Below, in pieces: positions 45,921 to 54,545 of a stretch of DNA of 64,000 bases (positions are counted from its first letter, which is position 1; every line of letters begins with the position of its first letter). The position numbers and the translations under genes are program-made. The notes beneath the pieces were generated by a model. That model did not search any database. It worked only from the letters and a program-made list of their open reading frames with translations, and was not told the DNA's origin. This DNA is from Franconibacter helveticus LMG 23732 (lineage in GTDB: Bacteria; Pseudomonadota; Gammaproteobacteria; Enterobacterales; Enterobacteriaceae): positions 124,001 to 188,000 of the forward strand of contig NZ_AWFX01000009.1 of assembly GCF_000463115.2 (NCBI RefSeq), in the 5' to 3' direction.

Positions 45921-46232
45921 TTATCCTCTGCTTTCTGATGAGTAATCCCGAATAACCTGGGCAATGCGTATCCGGTAAAATGAAAACAGCGCGCTGCGGC
46001 CTTCCGCCTGCGCCGCCTGATGAAAAACGTTACGCTTCCAGGCCAGTACGGCTTCTTCATCGCGCCACCAGGATAACGAAAGGATCTTGCCCGGCGTGGT
46101 TAAACTCTGAAAGCGCTCAAGGGTAATAAAGCCATCCACCTCGTTTAACAAAGGCTTTAACTGTGCGGCGAGTTCGAGGTAGCGCGCTTGCTTTGCCGGG
46201 ACGGCATCCGCTTCAAAAAGTACGGCAATCAT
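45921..46232 (-). CDS. Antibiotic-biosynthesis-monooxygenase (ABM) domain protein
   Basis: 103 residues, ferredoxin-like dimeric alpha-beta barrel of the ABM family ([38 protein letters not shown]). Relatives include quinol monooxygenase YgiN and haem-degrading IsdG-like proteins; the conserved WWRDEEA and His in the next helix fit the fold but do not fix the substrate. The ATG at 46232 has GGAGAG five bases upstream; a GTG two codons earlier would be too close to it. First gene of the three-gene operon. Confidence 0.82.
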   Translation of the reverse strand: MIAVLFEADAVPAKQARYLELAAQLKPLLNEVDGFITLERFQSLTTPGKILSLSWWRDEEAVLAWKRNVFHQAAQAEGRSALFSFYRIRIAQVIRDYSSESRG

Positions 46233-46281
46233 TTTCACTCTCCGTTTCAGGTTTTCGCCTTACTCTAGCCGGGAGAAAAAA

Positions 46282-46294
46282 TGACGCTTCGTCA
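46282..46294 (-). promoter_or_regulatory. Candidate operator of the ABM-ACT-ArsR operon
   Basis: TGACGCTTCGTCA is a perfect inverted repeat (5-3-5). It lies where the -35 box should be if the minus-strand TAGAGT at 46262-46267 is the -10. An ArsR-type repressor bound here would block the operon. Confidence 0.45.
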
Positions 46295-46324
46295 GTGAAC
46301 GAAATATGGCGGGAGAGAAAATAA

Positions 46325-46349
46325 AAAGGCACGCATTGCGCGTGCCTTT
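46325..46349 (-). terminator. Terminator of yciB
   Basis: Ten-base-pair stem AAAGGCACGC/GCGTGCCTTT; on the minus strand it ends in TTTTTATTTT. Confidence 0.88.
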
Positions 46350-46365
46350 CAGCATTAATAGCGGG

Positions 46366-46902
46366 CTATTTTTCTTCAGCAGGCATATGGCGATACATAT
46401 AAACGCCGCTCAGCAGGGTGAAAATAAGCGTAAGCGCCGTTAACCCAAAGACCTTGAAGTTCATCCATACGCTCTCCGGCAACCAGAAAGCGACATAAAT
46501 ATTGAGCAAGCCGCAGGCGATAAAAAAGACCGCCCAGGCGAGGTTGAGTCGCGTCCAGACGCTGCCTGGCAGCGTAATCTCTTTACCGAGCATGCTCTGG
46601 ATAAGCGGTTTTTTCATTACCCACTGGCCCACCAGAAGCGCACCGGCGAAAAGCGCATAAATGATGGTTACTTTCCACTTAATAAACTCAGAATTATGGA
46701 AGTAAATAGTCAGGCCGCCGAAAACCGCAACCAGCACAAAGGTAACCAGCGTCATTTTTTCAAGTTTGCGGAACTTGTACCAGCTGTAAACCAGCGCAAT
46801 GGCGGTTGCCACAATCAGCGCGCCGGAAGCGACGAAAATATCGTAGAGCTTGTAGAAAACGAAAAAGACAATAAGGGGCAAAAAATCGAGTAACTGCTTC
46901 AT
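46366..46902 (-). CDS. yciB: YciB, inner-membrane septation protein A
   Basis: 178 residues (E. coli 179), five predicted transmembrane helices, starting [20 protein letters not shown]. It takes part in cell-envelope synthesis at the septum and interacts with elongation and division proteins. The pair yciC-yciB is read in the same direction with a 60-base gap; a minus-strand TATAGT at 46932-46937 could be an extra yciB promoter. Confidence 0.95.
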   Translation of the reverse strand: MKQLLDFLPLIVFFVFYKLYDIFVASGALIVATAIALVYSWYKFRKLEKMTLVTFVLVAVFGGLTIYFHNSEFIKWKVTIIYALFAGALLVGQWVMKKPLIQSMLGKEITLPGSVWTRLNLAWAVFFIACGLLNIYVAFWLPESVWMNFKVFGLTALTLIFTLLSGVYMYRHMPAEEK

Positions 46903-46962
46903 ACTTCGGTTCCGTAAGAGAGGGCCTCCCGACTATAACGCCTCGGCCGGGAGGGCGGAAGT

Positions 46963-47706
46963 TTATTGACGAATAAGCATATATAAACGGAAAAGATAAA
47001 TGAGCAACAGAGCGGAAATGAGGTTGCTCAGCGTATTAGCAACTATCGCGCCGATGTTAGGGGTCATGGCAGCAAAAGCTGGCGCGATAAACAGCAACAA
47101 CGTTTTCGCCAGCAGCCAGCCGATAACCGCCGGCGCCACCAGACGCATGTTCCGCCAGGCCAGCTGCATACTGCCGCGCATGGCGGCGAAAACGCCCATT
47201 TTATCCTGCACCAGCATCACCGGCGCGAAAGCCAGCACAATCGCCAGCAACACGCCTGGCACTACCACCAGCATAATCCCCATTTGCACAAGAAAAGTGG
47301 TCAGGAAGATGAGAATGAACAGGCGCGGCAAAACCGGCGCGGCTGCGCCAATCGCTCTGAGGGCGCTAACGCGCTGGCCTGCGGAGATGAGCTGGATGAC
47401 CAGCAGCACGCCGCCCGCCAGTATCGCATTGCCAAACAGCCCGGCGAAAGTGGAGGCAGCCGAGGCTTTCAGCAGCACCTGCTGCTGCTCCGGCGTCATG
47501 TTGCGCACCAGATCGAACAGGCTGGCGCTGCCCGCCAGATTGTCACCCTCGCTGAGGATCGACATTTCTTCTTCGCCAGGCGTAAAAGCATGCCCGATGA
47601 TAAGCGTAATAAATGCACAGAGCAGAGCAATCAGCAGCAGGGTAACAAACTGATTACGAAAAAAATTCCCCGTGTCACGGTAAACGGACTTTGCCGTGAT
47701 AGACAT
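46963..47706 (-). CDS. yciC: YciC, UPF0259 membrane protein
   Basis: 247 residues, the E. coli length, six hydrophobic segments with the conserved start [20 protein letters not shown]. Function unknown. It sits between the cysteine-cluster gene and yciB. Confidence 0.94.
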   Translation of the reverse strand: MSITAKSVYRDTGNFFRNQFVTLLLIALLCAFITLIIGHAFTPGEEEMSILSEGDNLAGSASLFDLVRNMTPEQQQVLLKASAASTFAGLFGNAILAGGVLLVIQLISAGQRVSALRAIGAAAPVLPRLFILIFLTTFLVQMGIMLVVVPGVLLAIVLAFAPVMLVQDKMGVFAAMRGSMQLAWRNMRLVAPAVIGWLLAKTLLLFIAPAFAAMTPNIGAIVANTLSNLISALLLIYLFRLYMLIRQ

Positions 47707-47732
47707 GCACTCTCCTTGAGTTTTAGCGGATG

Positions 47733-48140
47733 TTAATCTGCGGCCAATTGTACCCTGGATGGCTCCACAGTGGCAGCACTGAGAGGAATGCCGGGCAGCG
47801 ACGGTATTTCATCCAGCGGCGGCAAGCCCCAGGCGGCGCGCGCCCGGTTGCAGGCATCATTAACAACGCCGTTTTCACCCGACATAGCGAACTCGCGACA
47901 AGGGGTGGGACGGTTCTCATAGATAGTGCACCGCACCGACTCGCCGGGCTGGCCTTCCAGCGCCACGCACCGACAAGGCTTTTGCAACGTGCCGCTCATG
48001 CAACGTAAAAAGGGGGTGACCTGATCGGTCAGATGGGATGGCACCACGCCGCCGGCATCGTCGCCTTCGGCCCAATAAAAAGAGACTCTAAACCAGGCGC
48101 AGCAAGCGCCACACGTCATGCACGGATTCAACTCGCTCAT
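47733..48140 (-). CDS. YkgJ-type cysteine-cluster (zinc/iron-chelating) protein
   Basis: 135 residues. Eight cysteines, with [13 protein letters not shown] at the start and [15 protein letters not shown] in the second half, the marks of the YkgJ/UPF0153 putative zinc- or iron-chelating domain. Function unknown. It lies 26 bases upstream of yciC and probably leads that operon. The region before the ATG has no strong SD. Confidence 0.85.
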   Translation of the reverse strand: MSELNPCMTCGACCAWFRVSFYWAEGDDAGGVVPSHLTDQVTPFLRCMSGTLQKPCRCVALEGQPGESVRCTIYENRPTPCREFAMSGENGVVNDACNRARAAWGLPPLDEIPSLPGIPLSAATVEPSRVQLAAD

Positions 48141-48303
48141 TTCTTACCCGCAACTACATCACGCCAAAAGCCACTAAGAGGAAGCAGCTAAATTAGCCAG
48201 CGCCGTGTAAGGCAGCAAGTGAGCGGAATCACAAAATTTTGTTAATTTTTATATGGTCACTGCGTAAATATCAAAAAACGGTTTCTTGCGGATAACCAGG
48301 AAA

Positions 48304-48361
48304 TTAATGCAGATCAATGAATGTTAAATTACCGGTTCGAATGTGATCTGCGGCAGATCAC
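48304..48361 (+). promoter_or_regulatory. ompW control region with FNR-like site and 8-3-8 dyad
   Basis: TTAATGCAGATCAA (48304-48317) resembles an FNR site with one half altered. GTGATCTG-CGG-CAGATCAC (48343-48361) is a perfect inverted repeat. It lies about 40 bases before the start expected from TATATT at 48380-48385, a class II activator position. Its half-sites resemble FNR/CRP half-sites but the spacing is wider than for either. Confidence 0.6.
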
Positions 48362-48421
48362 TTTATAACTCAATCTGGGTATATTCACCGCGCCAATAAA
48401 ACCACAACAAGGGAGCGGGAT

Positions 48422-49054
48422 ATGAAAAAGTGTGCAATGGCATTAGTGGCGTTGAGCTGTTTGTCGGGCGTGGCGTCGGCGCATGAGCAAGGGGAGTTTT
48501 TTATTCGCGCCGGTAGCGCAACCGTACGTCCGACCGAAGGGTCTGATAATGTGCTGGGAATGGGTGGTTTCAACGTCAGCAACAATACCCAACTTGGGCT
48601 GACCTTTACCTATATGGCAACGGATAACGTGGGTATTGAGTTGCTGGCTGCAACGCCGTTTCGCCATCGCGTGGGGTTAGGCGCCACGGGAGATATCGCG
48701 ACCGTGCATCAGTTACCGCCAACATTAATGGCGCAGTGGTACTTCGGCGATGCGCAAAGCAAAGTGCGTCCCTATATTGGCGCAGGTATCAATTACACCA
48801 CCTTCTTTGACGAAGATTTTAACGATACAGGTAAAAAGGCCGGGTTAAGCGATCTGAGCCTGAAAGATTCATGGGGGGCGGCAGGTCAGGTTGGCGTGGA
48901 TTATCTTATTAATCGCGACTGGCTGTTGAATATGTCGGTCTGGTATATGGATATCGACACCGAAGTAAAATTCAAAGCGGGCGGCGAACAGCAAAAGATC
49001 GATACGCGTCTCGACCCATGGGTGTTTATGTTCTCGGCGGGTTATCGTTTCTGA
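48422..49054 (+). CDS. ompW: Outer membrane protein OmpW
   Basis: 210 residues (E. coli 212). Signal peptide cut after SGVASA near residue 20 (before HEQGEFFIRAG). Eight-stranded beta barrel with a hydrophobic side channel for small hydrophobic solutes, ending in a C-terminal aromatic (FMFSAGYRF). In E. coli it is linked to anaerobiosis, osmotic change and colicin S4. GGGAG precedes the ATG. Confidence 0.96.
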   Translation: MKKCAMALVALSCLSGVASAHEQGEFFIRAGSATVRPTEGSDNVLGMGGFNVSNNTQLGLTFTYMATDNVGIELLAATPFRHRVGLGATGDIATVHQLPPTLMAQWYFGDAQSKVRPYIGAGINYTTFFDEDFNDTGKKAGLSDLSLKDSWGAAGQVGVDYLINRDWLLNMSVWYMDIDTEVKFKAGGEQQKIDTRLDPWVFMFSAGYRF

Positions 49055-49062
49055 TGGCGCAC

Positions 49063-49104
49063 AAAAAGAAAGAGAAAGCGGTCGCTTGCCGCTTTCTCTT
49101 TCTT
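49063..49104. terminator. Strong bidirectional terminator between ompW and the NmrA-like gene
   Basis: Sixteen perfect base pairs (49066-49081 with 49089-49104) around a seven-base loop, purine-rich on one arm and pyrimidine-rich on the other. Confidence 0.85.
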
Positions 49105-49116
49105 CACGAAGGGGCG

Positions 49117-49956
49117 TCAGACGTTCACTGGCTGCCATACATGGCGGTTTCGTCTGGCAAAGTCGGCGAAACGCTGTGGCGCTCTGCCGGTGATACGTTC
49201 CACTTCATCTGTCAATCTCGCTTCGGCGCCTTTCGCTATAGCGGTATCCATAGCTGCAAGTGTTTGAGCGTACTCCTGTGGCATTCCCGCATCGATAAAG
49301 CGATGCGCCAGCAACGCTTCGCTGAGATTGACATGGCGGACAGGTTTATTAAGCACGCATGTTAGCTGTTGCGCTATATCGTCATAGCTCAGCAATTCAG
49401 GCCCGGTTAAGATCGCGTCGCGGTTAAGGGCCGGACCCAGCAACGCTTTTGCGGCCACGGCCGCAATATCTTCTGTATCAATAAACGGGATCTTACCCTG
49501 GTCAGTAGCGGAATAAATTTCGCTACTGCTGATAAGCGTTGCAGCGTGCTGTTGTTCAGAGAAATTTTGCATAAACCACGTTGGACGAAGCGCTGCCCAT
49601 TCTGGGGTATTTTCTTTCAGCCACTGATGTACGGCGCCCATCATCGGCCCGCCGCAAGGAAGAGTCGACGCGCTGAGCAAGACGAAACGACGTACGCCGT
49701 GTCGTAGCGCCAGTTCGAGGAAAGGCCGCATGGCCAGCAGCATGGCGGTACTTTCCTGCGGCGCGACCAGATAAAGCGCGTTTATACCCTTTAAGGCTTC
49801 ACGCCACGTCTCTTCGCGCTGCCAGTCAAACCCGACCAGATGCTTTCCGCCATGGGGATAACGGGTCGCCACGCGATGCTCAATACCCTGCGTCATAAGC
49901 AAGCTGGCGAGGCGGCGTCCTGTTTTACCTGTACCCCCCGTGATAAGCACCGTCAT
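49117..49956 (-). CDS. NmrA-like NAD(P)-binding oxidoreductase/sensor
   Basis: 279 residues, atypical short-chain dehydrogenase. Glycine-rich nucleotide loop VLITGGTGKTGRRLASLL at the N-terminus and the GVRRFVLLSAST strand; no YxxxK catalytic pair at the usual place. This fits the NmrA/HSCARG or festuclavine-dehydrogenase-like group, whose bacterial members are redox sensors or reductases. Substrate unknown. It is the second gene of an operon: its start overlaps the stop of the SnoaL-like gene by four bases. Confidence 0.82.
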   Translation of the reverse strand: MTVLITGGTGKTGRRLASLLMTQGIEHRVATRYPHGGKHLVGFDWQREETWREALKGINALYLVAPQESTAMLLAMRPFLELALRHGVRRFVLLSASTLPCGGPMMGAVHQWLKENTPEWAALRPTWFMQNFSEQQHAATLISSSEIYSATDQGKIPFIDTEDIAAVAAKALLGPALNRDAILTGPELLSYDDIAQQLTCVLNKPVRHVNLSEALLAHRFIDAGMPQEYAQTLAAMDTAIAKGAEARLTDEVERITGRAPQRFADFARRNRHVWQPVNV

Positions 49957-50411
49957 GCCTGCTCTCCTTTAAAGGCTGAAGTTAACGACGCCAGGCCGCC
50001 CACCGCCTCGAGTACAGTGAGCGGGTTCCAGTAATCGACATAGCGGCTGATGAAGCCATTGTTGGTTGTAATAACCGAAATGTAACGCTGCGAATAAGGC
50101 CTGCCTGTGTTTATGCCGCGCCCTTCGCAACGGAATTCCACAATAGTTACATCAGGTCGGTCTGTGCGATAAATCTGTTGGAGTGAAAGCGTGTGAAGCT
50201 CAAGCAAGCAGCTAAAAGCACGAAGATAATCCACAACGGCCTCTCTGCCGATGAGTTTTTGTATCGCGCCAGGCGGGGCATAAGGAAATTCCATTACGCC
50301 ATCGCTCGCGAGCATTTCAGGGAAACTATCACAGCGAGGATCAAGCTGATCCTGTAGCGCCGATTTAAGCAGGGCGGCAAAGGTATCCAGTTCGCTTGCA
50401 GGTTTTGTCAT
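49953..50411 (-). CDS. SnoaL-like (NTF2-fold) protein
   Basis: 152 residues with the SnoaL/NTF2-like cone fold (SDGVMEFPYAPPGAIQKLIG; GRPYSQRYISVITTNNGFIS; YVDYWNPLTVLEA). Members bind small ring molecules or act as isomerases; the substrate cannot be told from sequence. It is the first gene of a two-gene operon with the NmrA-like gene and lies divergent to a TetR regulator 62 bases away. Confidence 0.82.
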   Translation of the reverse strand: MTKPASELDTFAALLKSALQDQLDPRCDSFPEMLASDGVMEFPYAPPGAIQKLIGREAVVDYLRAFSCLLELHTLSLQQIYRTDRPDVTIVEFRCEGRGINTGRPYSQRYISVITTNNGFISRYVDYWNPLTVLEAVGGLASLTSAFKGEQA

Positions 50412-50434
50412 AATCAGTTATCACTTTAGTTAGT

Positions 50435-50452
50435 TGGAACGCAGTCGTTCCA
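50435..50452. promoter_or_regulatory. Operator of the TetR-type regulator
   Basis: TGGAACG-CAGT-CGTTCCA, a perfect 7-4-7 inverted repeat in the 62-base divergent gap. The same half-site TGGAACG occurs again at 50475-50481, overlapping the start codon of the regulator. This is the usual arrangement for a self-repressing TetR protein. Confidence 0.75.
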
Positions 50453-50473
50453 TCCAAAATAGAGCTTGAATGA

Positions 50474-51127
50474 ATGGAACGCAAACGTATCGACGAAGTG
50501 AAAGCATTAAAGGTTAAACGTCAGCCGAGCGGGGCGGCAGTCATCAAGGAAGAAAAAACGCGGCAGTTGGAAAAGGCGCTTTTTGAGGAGTGGGCCGCAA
50601 CAGGCTATGCGGCGATGAATATGGAAAATATCGCGCGTCGCGCAGGCGTCGGCAAAGCGGCGCTATACCGGCGGTGGGGGGCAAAGTTTGAAATGGTGAG
50701 CGACGTTTTGCCGCGCGTGGGGATAAAGCTTTCCCGGGCAAAAGATACAGGCTCGCTGCATGGCGACCTTACGCTTATGCTGCGTTATTTGCGCGCCTTG
50801 CTCCGTCATCGGCTGGTGCAGAATATTTTGCCGGATATCCATGCAGAGATGCTGCGCAACCCACCGCTTGCGGCGATTGTACGAACCGAATTACAAACAG
50901 GGCGCAGAGCGCAGGCGGAGCTGTTGTTTCAGCGCGCGGTAACACGCGCAGAGTTACCCGCTGACATCGATGTCGATATCGCCTGCGATCTTGTTGGCGC
51001 GCTGGTTTACTGGCGGCTGATAGTGACCCATCAGCGGGCAGATAACCATTGGCTTGAACAATTAACCAAGCTGATTATTCAGGGGTTAGGGGGACAAAAG
51101 ACAACACCGTCGCAAAATCCGGCCTGA
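50474..51127 (+). CDS. TetR/AcrR-family transcriptional regulator
   Basis: 217 residues. Helix-turn-helix at about residues 40-70 (AMNMENIARRAGVGKAALYRRWGAK), C-terminal TetR_C-type ligand domain (VDIACDLVGALVYWRLIV). It probably represses the divergent SnoaL-like/NmrA-like operon and itself. The N-terminal ~25 residues before the DNA-binding domain are Lys/Arg-rich. No strong SD before the ATG, which itself lies in a half-operator. Confidence 0.85.
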   Translation: MERKRIDEVKALKVKRQPSGAAVIKEEKTRQLEKALFEEWAATGYAAMNMENIARRAGVGKAALYRRWGAKFEMVSDVLPRVGIKLSRAKDTGSLHGDLTLMLRYLRALLRHRLVQNILPDIHAEMLRNPPLAAIVRTELQTGRRAQAELLFQRAVTRAELPADIDVDIACDLVGALVYWRLIVTHQRADNHWLEQLTKLIIQGLGGQKTTPSQNPA

Positions 51128-51130
51128 TAA

Positions 51131-51155
51131 AAAAGGCGCGATGATCGCGCCTTTT
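51131..51155. terminator. Bidirectional terminator between tetR-type gene and trpA
   Basis: AAAAGGCGCGA pairs perfectly with TCGCGCCTTTT around the loop TGA; it serves both convergent units. Confidence 0.92.
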
Positions 51156-51169
51156 ACCGATCTGGGCCG

Positions 51170-51979
51170 TTAAGCCGGGCGGCTGGCCGCTTTCATCTGC
51201 TGCGCGAAAGCTTTCAGTTCATCCAGCATCGCGTTGTGGTTATTGATGTTGCGCTCAATGATTTTCACCGTGGCGGACCCGGAAATCGCGCCAGCAGCGC
51301 CAGCCTCTATAGCGGCTTTCACCTGCGAGGGTTCGGAAATGCCGAATCCCTGAAGCGGCGGCGCGGCGTGGTATTCCGCCAGCTTCTCTATCAGGTGGTG
51401 CAGCGGCAACGCGGCGCGGTTTTCCGCACCCGTTACCCCGGCGCGAGAGAGCAGGTAGGTATAACCGCGACCGTAAGAGGCTATCTGACGCAGTAAATCG
51501 TCATCAGCATTGGGCGGGCAGATGAAGATAGGGGCGACGTTATGGCGCATCGCCGCCTGGCGAAACGGCGCAGACTCTTCGACCGGCACATCCGCCACCA
51601 GCACGGAGTCGACGCCGACTTTTTCGCACTGGGCATAGAATTCATCAATGCCGCGACTGAACACCAGATTAGCGTACATCAGCAGGCCAATCGGAATGGT
51701 CGGGTGTTTCTGGCGAATAGCAGCCAGCATTTCAAAACACTGACCCGGCGTAACGCCCGCGGCAAATGCCCGCAGCGTGGCATCCTGAATAGTCGGGCCG
51801 TCCGCCAGCGGATCGGAGAAAGGAATGCCCAGCTCCAGCGCATCGGCGCCGCCTTCAATCAGCGCGTCAATGATTTTAAGCGATTGCTCCGGCGAAGGAT
51901 CGCCAAGCGTCACGAAAGGAACAAATGCGCCTTCCTTACGGGCTTTAAGGTCTGCGAAAAGCCGATCGTAGCGTTCCAT
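51170..51979 (-). CDS. trpA: Tryptophan synthase alpha subunit
   Basis: 269 residues (E. coli 268). TIM barrel that splits indole-3-glycerol phosphate into indole and glyceraldehyde-3-phosphate. Catalytic Glu and Asp are in [16 protein letters not shown]; the phosphate loop is in [10 protein letters not shown] and GAISGSA. Its ATG shares one base with the trpB stop. Confidence 0.97.
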   Translation of the reverse strand: MERYDRLFADLKARKEGAFVPFVTLGDPSPEQSLKIIDALIEGGADALELGIPFSDPLADGPTIQDATLRAFAAGVTPGQCFEMLAAIRQKHPTIPIGLLMYANLVFSRGIDEFYAQCEKVGVDSVLVADVPVEESAPFRQAAMRHNVAPIFICPPNADDDLLRQIASYGRGYTYLLSRAGVTGAENRAALPLHHLIEKLAEYHAAPPLQGFGISEPSQVKAAIEAGAAGAISGSATVKIIERNINNHNAMLDELKAFAQQMKAASRPA

Positions 51980-53172
51980 TACATTTCCCCTCGTGCTTTA
52001 AAAATATCGTGAACGGTGAAGATATCTTTGTCACCGCGACCGGAAAGGTTCACCACCAGCAACTGCTCTTTTTCCGGGTTTTCGCGCATCATTTTCAGCG
52101 CGTGCGCCAGCGCGTGAGAAGACTCCAGCGCCGGAATAATGCCTTCGCTGCGACACAGCGCTTTAAACGCCTCCAGCGCTTCGTCATCGGTAATAGAAAC
52201 ATATTCCGCGCGACCGGTGCTGTTAAGGTAAGCATGCTGCGGCCCGACAGAGGGAAAATCCAGCCCGGCGGAAATAGAATAAGACTCTTCAATCTGCCCC
52301 TCGTCGGTCTGCATCATCGGCGCTTTCATGCCGAAATAGATGCCAACGCGACCATGCTTAAGCGGCGCGCCATGCTCGCCGGTTTCGATGCCGTGCCCGG
52401 CGGGTTCAACGCCAATCAGCCCGACCCGGGTTTCGTCGATAAAATCAGCAAACATGCCGATGGCGTTAGAGCCGCCGCCCACGCAGGCGATAACCGCGTC
52501 CGGCAGCCGACCCTCTTTTTCCATAATCTGCGCTTTGGTCTCTTCGCCAATCATGCGCTGAAATTCACGCACAATGGTCGGGAAGGGATGCGGGCCTGCG
52601 GCGGTGCCAAGCATGTAATGCGCATTTTCATAGCTGCCGGACCAGTCGCGCAGCGCCTCGTTACAGGCATCTTTCAGCGTGGCCGAGCCGCTGTGCACCG
52701 GGATCACTTCCGCGCCCATTAACTTCATGCGAAACACGTTCGGCGACTGACGCTCCACATCCTTGGCGCCCATATAAATGCGGCATTTGAGACCGAGCAG
52801 GGCGCTGGCAAGCGCCGACGCAACCCCGTGCTGGCCTGCGCCCGTTTCCGCGATGATTTCCGTTTTGCCCATGCGTTTGGCGAGCAGCGCCTGGCCTAAT
52901 ACCTGGTTAGTTTTGTGTGCGCCGCCGTGCAGCAAGTCTTCGCGCTTGAGATAAAGCGTGGTTTTTGTTCCCGCGGTCAGGTTCTGGCATTTAGTCAGCG
53001 CGGTGGGGCGGCCCGCGTAGTTTTTCAGCAGATCGGTAAACTGCGCCTGAAATTCCGGGTCGCTCTGGGCGCTGACAAAAGCCGCTTCCAGCTGGCGCAG
53101 CGCGGGCATCAGGATCTGCGGCACATACATGCCGCCAAATTCACCAAAATAGGGGTTCAGTAGAGTCGTCAT
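51979..53172 (-). CDS. trpB: Tryptophan synthase beta subunit
   Basis: 397 residues, the E. coli length. PLP enzyme joining indole and serine. The PLP lysine is in [15 protein letters not shown] and the PLP-phosphate loop is [12 protein letters not shown]. Coupled to trpA by a one-base overlap; starts 11 bases after trpC. Confidence 0.98.
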   Translation of the reverse strand: MTTLLNPYFGEFGGMYVPQILMPALRQLEAAFVSAQSDPEFQAQFTDLLKNYAGRPTALTKCQNLTAGTKTTLYLKREDLLHGGAHKTNQVLGQALLAKRMGKTEIIAETGAGQHGVASALASALLGLKCRIYMGAKDVERQSPNVFRMKLMGAEVIPVHSGSATLKDACNEALRDWSGSYENAHYMLGTAAGPHPFPTIVREFQRMIGEETKAQIMEKEGRLPDAVIACVGGGSNAIGMFADFIDETRVGLIGVEPAGHGIETGEHGAPLKHGRVGIYFGMKAPMMQTDEGQIEESYSISAGLDFPSVGPQHAYLNSTGRAEYVSITDDEALEAFKALCRSEGIIPALESSHALAHALKMMRENPEKEQLLVVNLSGRGDKDIFTVHDIFKARGEM

Positions 53173-53183
53173 TCATCGCTTCC

Positions 53184-54542
53184 TTAATAAGCCCGCAGCG
53201 TTCTGAAAACTGCCGCCAGCTTGTTGGCATCTTTGATTCCCGGCTCGCTTTCCACGCCGGAGTTAAAATCGAGCCCTGCGCAGCCAAGCTTCGCCGCCGC
53301 CACGCAGTTGTCGGCGCCAAGGCCGCCCGCCAGAAATACGTTATCGAGCTTCTCGCCCGCCAGTAGCGACCAGTCGAAACGCTGACCGCTGCCGCCCTGG
53401 CCGTTATCCAGCACATATTTCGCTACATGGTTGAGGTTACGCGGCGGGACAGCCTGCGCCACGCTTAATGCTTTCCAGATCTCCACATTCGCTGGCAGTG
53501 CCGCGCGCAGGGCGTCGATATACGCCTGGTCTTCGCTGCCGTGGAGCTGAACCGCGGCGAGCGAAAGGGCGCTGGCAGCCTTAACCACTTCATCCGCAGA
53601 GGCATTGCGAAAAACGCCGACATAGCGCAGCGGCGCGCCGCCACTCACCGCTTTCGCCTGCTCAAGGGTGACTGCGCGCGGTGAAGAGGAAACGAATATC
53701 AGCCCGCCGTAAATCGCCCCCGCTTCGTACGCCGCCTTTGCGTCTTCCGGGCGCGTTAGCCCGCACACTTTATTTTCACCAAGCAGCACGCGTTTCACGG
53801 CGGCGTCGAGATCGGCTTCTTCCATCAGCGCTGAGCCAATCAGAAAGCCGTTGGCGAAATGGCTGAGTTCGCGTACCTGCGCATAGGTGTTAATGCCAGA
53901 TTCGCTGATAACCGTTACGCCAGCGCCAGTACGCGGCGCCAGTTCGCGGGTGCGGTTGAGATCGATAGAGAGATCGCGCAGATCGCGGTTATTAATGCCC
54001 ACCACTTTCGCTTCAAGGCGGATAGCGCGCTCCAGCTCGTCTTCGTTGCTAACCTCCGTCAGCACGCCCATATTCAGGCTGTGCGCCACGGCGGCAAGCT
54101 GACGGTACTGCTCATCATCCAGCACTGACAACATAAGCAGGCAGGCATCCGCCTGGTAAAAGCGCGCCAGGTAAATCTGATAAGCATCGATAATAAAATC
54201 TTTGCACAGCACCGGCTGCGTGACGATGCCGCTGACGATGGGCAGAAAATCGAAGCTCCCGTGGAAATATTTATCATCCGTCAGCACGGAAATAGCCGAA
54301 GCGTGGTGCTTATAAACAGACGCAATGCGCGCGGGGTCAAAATCTTCGCGAATCACGCCCTTTGAAGGAGAGGCTTTTTTACACTCCAGGATAAAAGCGG
54401 TGCGGGCGCCCTGGAGCGCGTCATAAAAGCTGCGCGCGCTCGGGACCACCTCATTCTGAAAGCTTTCCAGCGGTTGCTGCTGTTTTCGCGCTTCCACCCA
54501 AATCGCCTTATCCGCGACGATTTTCGCTAATACGGTTTCCAT
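53184..54542 (-). CDS. trpC: Bifunctional indole-glycerol-phosphate synthase / PRA isomerase TrpC(F)
   Basis: 452 residues (E. coli 453). Two fused TIM barrels: residues ~1-255 indole-3-glycerol-phosphate synthase (FILECKKASPSKG, CKDFIIDAYQI), residues ~256-452 phosphoribosylanthranilate isomerase (VCGLTRPEDAKAAYEAGAIY, FLAGGLGADN). Third and fourth steps of the branch. Three bases separate it from trpD. Confidence 0.97.
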   Translation of the reverse strand: METVLAKIVADKAIWVEARKQQQPLESFQNEVVPSARSFYDALQGARTAFILECKKASPSKGVIREDFDPARIASVYKHHASAISVLTDDKYFHGSFDFLPIVSGIVTQPVLCKDFIIDAYQIYLARFYQADACLLMLSVLDDEQYRQLAAVAHSLNMGVLTEVSNEDELERAIRLEAKVVGINNRDLRDLSIDLNRTRELAPRTGAGVTVISESGINTYAQVRELSHFANGFLIGSALMEEADLDAAVKRVLLGENKVCGLTRPEDAKAAYEAGAIYGGLIFVSSSPRAVTLEQAKAVSGGAPLRYVGVFRNASADEVVKAASALSLAAVQLHGSEDQAYIDALRAALPANVEIWKALSVAQAVPPRNLNHVAKYVLDNGQGGSGQRFDWSLLAGEKLDNVFLAGGLGADNCVAAAKLGCAGLDFNSGVESEPGIKDANKLAAVFRTLRAY

Positions 54543-54545
54543 GCC

